8,442 bases of DNA from Nitrospirae bacterium CG1_02_44_142. GTDB lineage: Bacteria; Nitrospirota; Thermodesulfovibrionia; Thermodesulfovibrionales; UBA1546. The notes beneath the pieces are model-generated. The model saw only the letters and a list, made by a program, of their open reading frames with translations, was not told the DNA's origin and ran no database searches. The DNA lies in the NCBI GenBank assembly GCA_001871685.1, contig MNVK01000125.1, positions 1 to 8,442 of the forward strand, read 5' to 3'. Both the position numbers and the translations under genes were made by a program. Of the stretch, positions 5,952-8,442 are shown piece after piece (the first letter of the stretch is position 1; every line of letters begins with the position of its first letter).

Positions 5952-6203
5952 ATGCAGCTTACAAATGAAATCACGACCTCTCTTAAGCGTGAACATTATC
6001 TTTGCACAAATGCCATAGCATTTTATAAGAAGGCTATTAAGGAATTTGAACAAAAATATCATCTTACAACCCATACCTTCCTGAAAAAGTTTGGTGCCGG
6101 CAAGATGGGAGACGAGGCGGATTATTTTGACTGGTATGCGTTTGCGCAACTACTCTCCGAGTGGCAAAAGGTGCGTTCTGCCATCCGCGCAACTGTTCAG
6201 TGA
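5952..6203 (+). CDS. small antitoxin-like hypothetical protein (83 aa)
   Basis: An 83-aa predicted helical, cytoplasmic protein. Residues 10-38 form a charged helix (FYKKAIKEFEQKYHL), followed by TFLKKFGAGKMGDEADYFDWYAF (41-64) and a C-terminal helix. The order 'EQKY..., F..KF.AG..GDE.DYF.W' is one I associate from memory with small proteins encoded beside TumE/DUF6516-like toxins; no such toxin is present here, so it would be an orphan or remnant. It lies on the opposite strand between the kinase and receiver genes, splitting an otherwise collinear signalling cluster. Its stop overlaps a GTG (GTGA at 6200-6203) that opens a 22-codon frame ending at 6268, possibly the rump of a lost partner or of a frameshifted C-terminus. 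Codon use looks coding and the adjacent promoter supports expression. Function is unknown; confidence is in existence, not role. Confidence 0.65.
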   Translation: MQLTNEITTSLKREHYLCTNAIAFYKKAIKEFEQKYHLTTHTFLKKFGAGKMGDEADYFDWYAFAQLLSEWQKVRSAIRATVQ

Positions 6204-6275
6204 TACGCCGCTTTGTTGAAAACCTCGAAAAGAGCAATGAAATAACCGCCTTAATTCTTAAAAAATAGTTCTGAC

Positions 6276-8442
6276 TCATTTCCTCACCGGTATTGCAAAT
6301 ATAAACCTGCTTCCTTTTCCTTCCTCGCTCTCAACCCAGATTCTTCCGCCGTGAAGTTCAACAATCCTCTTGCTGATGCTGAGCCCAAGCCCCGTGCCTT
6401 CGTATTTCTTTGTAAGCGTGGATTCAAGCTGCTGGAACGGCTGAAAGAGTCTCTTCTGGTCTTCCTGAGAAATGCCGACGCCGGTGTCAGCGACGCTGAC
6501 CTCAATTGCGGATTTTAGATTTCGGATTTCGGATTGTTCTTCTCCTGATTCCGCATTCCGCACTCCGCATTCCGCATTTGTCAAGCGTGCCTTCACGGTA
6601 ACACTGCCCCCGTCATCCGTAAACTTGAAGGCATTTCCGAGAAGATTCAGGAGCGCCTGTTTTATCTGCAAATAATCAGCAATTATAAACCCTATACCAT
6701 CCGGGATATCAGAACTAAATTTAATCTTGTGTTTTATTGCCTTTTCCTTAAACATCATCATACTTCCCTGAACAAGCTCTTTAATGTCACACTCATCCAG
6801 TTTAAGTTCCATCCTGCCCGCCTCTATCTTTGAGAGGTCAAGTATATCATTAATAAGCTGCAAAAGATGTTTCCCGCTCTTCCATATATCCTGAATATAT
6901 TCTTTCTGTTTGTCCGGGATATCGCCTGCCAGCCCTTCAGTCAGAACCTCTGAAAAGCCTATAACTGAATTCAACGGCGTCCTTAATTCATGCGACATAT
7001 TTGCAAGGAATTCTGATTTTGCCTTATTAGCCGCTTCTGCCATCTCTTTTGCCGCCTCAAGTTCCTTGGTCCTTTTCATTACTTTTTCCTCAAGCCCTTC
7101 AAGCAGCCATCTGTTTTCAATGACACTGGCAGCCTGATTGGTAAAGACCTGAAAGAGCCTCTGCCTTTCTTTTGTAAAAAAATGCGGCTCACCGCTGTAG
7201 AGACTAAGGGCGCCCATCATCCTGCCGTCAGAGCTAATCATCGGAACTGCCATAGAGGAACGATAACCCCTTTTCATTGCCTGTTCCCGCCACTGAGCAT
7301 AACCGGGGTCTCTCTCTATGTCGTTCATTACCTGTGGAGTCTTTGTCTTTATCGCCATACCTGTTGGTCCCATACCGGTTGGGGAGTCGTCATAAGTGAT
7401 TTTTACAGAAGACAGATAACCTTCCTCAAAGCCTGCATGTGCAACAGGTTTTACCCCCCTATATCCCCCCTTACTAAGGGGAACACCCCCCTTTAATTCC
7501 CCCCTTAATAAGGGGGGATGTATGGGGGGTTCTTCAATTAAGCCGAGCCACGCCATCTTCAATCCAAAGTTCCTGACAGCAATATCGCATATAACATCAT
7601 AGGTAGTAGTAGTAGTAGTAGTGAGAACAACATTAGATGCATCTGCAAGCGCAAGTAGTTCTATGTTGTGCTGCTGCATTTCTTTGTGACTGAGAACATT
7701 CTGTAGAGATACAGAGATAATGTCAGCGATTGATTTATACATCTCTATCTCCCTGTCAGAGAGCTTTATCCCCGCCGACAGATAGAGACAGAGGACTCCT
7801 AACATTTTATCTCTTGATTTCAAGGGAAGGATTATATGCCCGTGGCCTTTAGCGTCAGGGTATGTCCTTGAATGCCTTTCGTCTTCTTCGCTGTCTTCTG
7901 ATATTATGATTTCGCCTTTTTCAACGCAGAGTCCGCAGAGACATTCTCCATAAGGCACAGTGGAACAAAGCCCTGCATGTTCATCACTGAAATTGCGGGA
8001 TACTATGAGCTTCAGGGCCTTTGTATCCTCATCGCATAAGAATATTGCTCCTTTCTTTTCTATCGAAAGGGGTTCAAGGGAGAGTATTGCATTTAAGACC
8101 TTATCAAGCATGACTTCAAGCGTAAGTGATTGGCTTGCTACCGTTGAGACCGCATTCAATACAACAAGCTCTTGCAGATGCTGCATCTTCTCTGTGAAAA
8201 GCTGGTTCAGGTTTTGAGCCATACTGTTGAAAGCGCTGCCCAGCACGCCGATATCATCGCTCGTTTTTACATCAACCCTGACATCAAAATTTCCGCTTTC
8301 AATATGTTTTGCGGCATCCTTGAATTTCCACATAGGCTTGATAATGCTGCGCCTTGCATAAATTACAATAAAGCCCGCTGCAATAAGGAGAAGTCCTAAT
8401 ACAGAAAACTTGAGGGCCGTGAGCTCATCTATCTCTTTCTCA
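6276..8442 (-). CDS. membrane-bound HAMP-GAF-GAF sensor histidine kinase, N-terminus beyond the window
   Basis: The frame stays open to the window edge, upstream of the ATG at 8333, and encodes a membrane segment (about 8408-8358) running straight into a HAMP domain. The ATG at 8333 is therefore inside HAMP, not the start; an extracytoplasmic sensor probably lies outside the window. Next come GAF 1 (about 8180-7700, with a CLCGLC cluster and HGH), GAF 2 (about 7670-7100), a coiled coil (EEKVMKRTKELEAAKEMAE), HisKA with phospho-acceptor His at 6990-6992 in MSHELRTPLN, and HATPase_c with N-box NLLGNAFKF, G1 DTGVGIS, F-box LFQPFQQ and G2 GTGLGLSIS. It should autophosphorylate and pass phosphate to the downstream receivers. 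Two repeat-derived peptides are inserted in frame (7453-7530 and 6505-6576) and a Thr7 tract lies at 7600-7620; all catalytic motifs survive. Confidence 0.95.
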   Translation of the reverse strand, partial: EKEIDELTALKFSVLGLLLIAAGFIVIYARRSIIKPMWKFKDAAKHIESGNFDVRVDVKTSDDIGVLGSAFNSMAQNLNQLFTEKMQHLQELVVLNAVSTVASQSLTLEVMLDKVLNAILSLEPLSIEKKGAIFLCDEDTKALKLIVSRNFSDEHAGLCSTVPYGECLCGLCVEKGEIIISEDSEEDERHSRTYPDAKGHGHIILPLKSRDKMLGVLCLYLSAGIKLSDREIEMYKSIADIISVSLQNVLSHKEMQQHNIELLALADASNVVLTTTTTTTYDVICDIAVRNFGLKMAWLGLIEEPPIHPPLLRGELKGGVPLSKGGYRGVKPVAHAGFEEGYLSSVKITYDDSPTGMGPTGMAIKTKTPQVMNDIERDPGYAQWREQAMKRGYRSSMAVPMISSDGRMMGALSLYSGEPHFFTKERQRLFQVFTNQAASVIENRWLLEGLEEKVMKRTKELEAAKEMAEAANKAKSEFLANMSHELRTPLNSVIGFSEVLTEGLAGDIPDKQKEYIQDIWKSGKHLLQLINDILDLSKIEAGRMELKLDECDIKELVQGSMMMFKEKAIKHKIKFSSDIPDGIGFIIADYLQIKQALLNLLGNAFKFTDDGGSVTVKARLTNAECGVRNAESGEEQSEIRNLKSAIEVSVADTGVGISQEDQKRLFQPFQQLESTLTKKYEGTGLGLSISKRIVELHGGRIWVESEEGKGSRFIFAIPVRK
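6505..6576. repeat. 7-bp tandem repeat blocks inside the kinase ATPase domain
   Basis: Block A (6509-6536) is four 7-mers: CGGATTT, TAGATTT, CGGATTT, CGGATTG. Block B (6548-6575) is also four: ATTCCGC, ATTCCGC, ACTCCGC, ATTCCGC. Block B read backwards (GCGGAAT) resembles block A, so the two form an imperfect inverted pair around an 11-bp spacer. The segment is translated as NAECGVRNAES plus SEIRNLKSAI, low-complexity peptide absent from normal HATPase_c domains. I recognise similar GCGGAATGCGG and ATCCGAAATC strings as dispersed intergenic repeats; that is recollection. Confidence 0.75.
7453..7530. repeat. 78-bp palindromic element inserted in frame in the GAF 2 domain
   Basis: ACCCCCC (7453-7459) and GGGGGGT (7524-7530) are the ends of an inverted repeat whose arms, each about 30 bp, match almost throughout. 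Each arm contains its own small dyad: CCCCCCTTA-A-TAAGGGGGG at 7499-7517 and a copy with one change and a shorter G-run at 7465-7481. The length is exactly 26 codons and the kinase frame is kept, giving the peptide PPIHPPLLRG...SKGGYRGV. The C6/G6 palindrome with TTANTAA centre is one I recognise as a dispersed element in several bacterial groups (from memory). Confidence 0.85.
7603..7620. repeat. (GTA)6 microsatellite coding for poly-threonine
   Basis: Six perfect GTA units on the plus strand are read as ACT codons on the minus strand; with the adjacent ACC they give seven consecutive threonines at the beginning of the GAF 2 domain. Because the unit is three bases, slippage changes only the number of threonines, not the frame. 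Confidence 0.9.

Noticed and set aside
7453..7530. C6/G6 palindrome as a terminator or CRISPR-like repeat
   Set aside because: It lies inside an intact reading frame, has only one pair of arms and no regular spacers.

Overview
The window is ordinary bacterial chromosome of moderate GC (roughly mid-40s by eye). It contains no rRNA, tRNA, CRISPR array, phage or transposase gene. The anaerobe-type redox enzyme, the GAF-rich hybrid of sensor kinase and c-di-GMP signalling, and several families of short dispersed palindromes would fit a Nitrospirota (Thermodesulfovibrio-like) or deltaproteobacterial genome. That placement is an inference from general resemblance, not from a marker gene.

Layout: (1) 153-1757, plus strand: an AhpF-like flavoprotein, i.e. 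a double thioredoxin-fold module with one CPYC site fused to a complete thioredoxin reductase. (2) 1759-2007, minus strand: an unrecognised 82-residue cysteine-containing protein, convergent with the reductase (one base between stop codons), with a near-consensus promoter at 2046-2074. (3) 2089-2959, minus strand: a two-gene toxin-antitoxin-like module, a DUF6922-like small protein overlapping an AbiEii-type nucleotidyltransferase; it has an extended -10 promoter that would give a leaderless mRNA. (4) 2981-4072, minus strand: a Glu/Leu/Phe/Val-family amino-acid dehydrogenase. (5) 4073-4338: a non-coding segment holding its ribosome site, a perfect TTAATGCA dyad, a 96-bp inverted-repeat element and a 37-bp palindrome.

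(6) 4339-8442, minus strand: a signalling cluster. A membrane-bound HAMP-GAF-GAF histidine kinase (its N-terminus lies beyond the window) is followed by a single-domain CheY/DivK-like receiver and a receiver-HD-GYP protein. The likely flow is sensor kinase, receiver(s), then c-di-GMP hydrolysis. Between kinase and receiver, on the opposite strand, sits an 83-residue protein resembling small antitoxin-like proteins.

The most unusual feature is that the kinase gene carries two different repeat elements inserted in frame, one in the second GAF domain and one in the ATPase domain, plus a poly-threonine microsatellite. At least three further short repeat or palindrome types lie in intergenic DNA. 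I found no clearly new multi-gene system. The best candidates for follow-up are the protein-coding repeats, the noncanonical toxin-antitoxin pair, the antisense antitoxin-like gene and the small cysteine protein.
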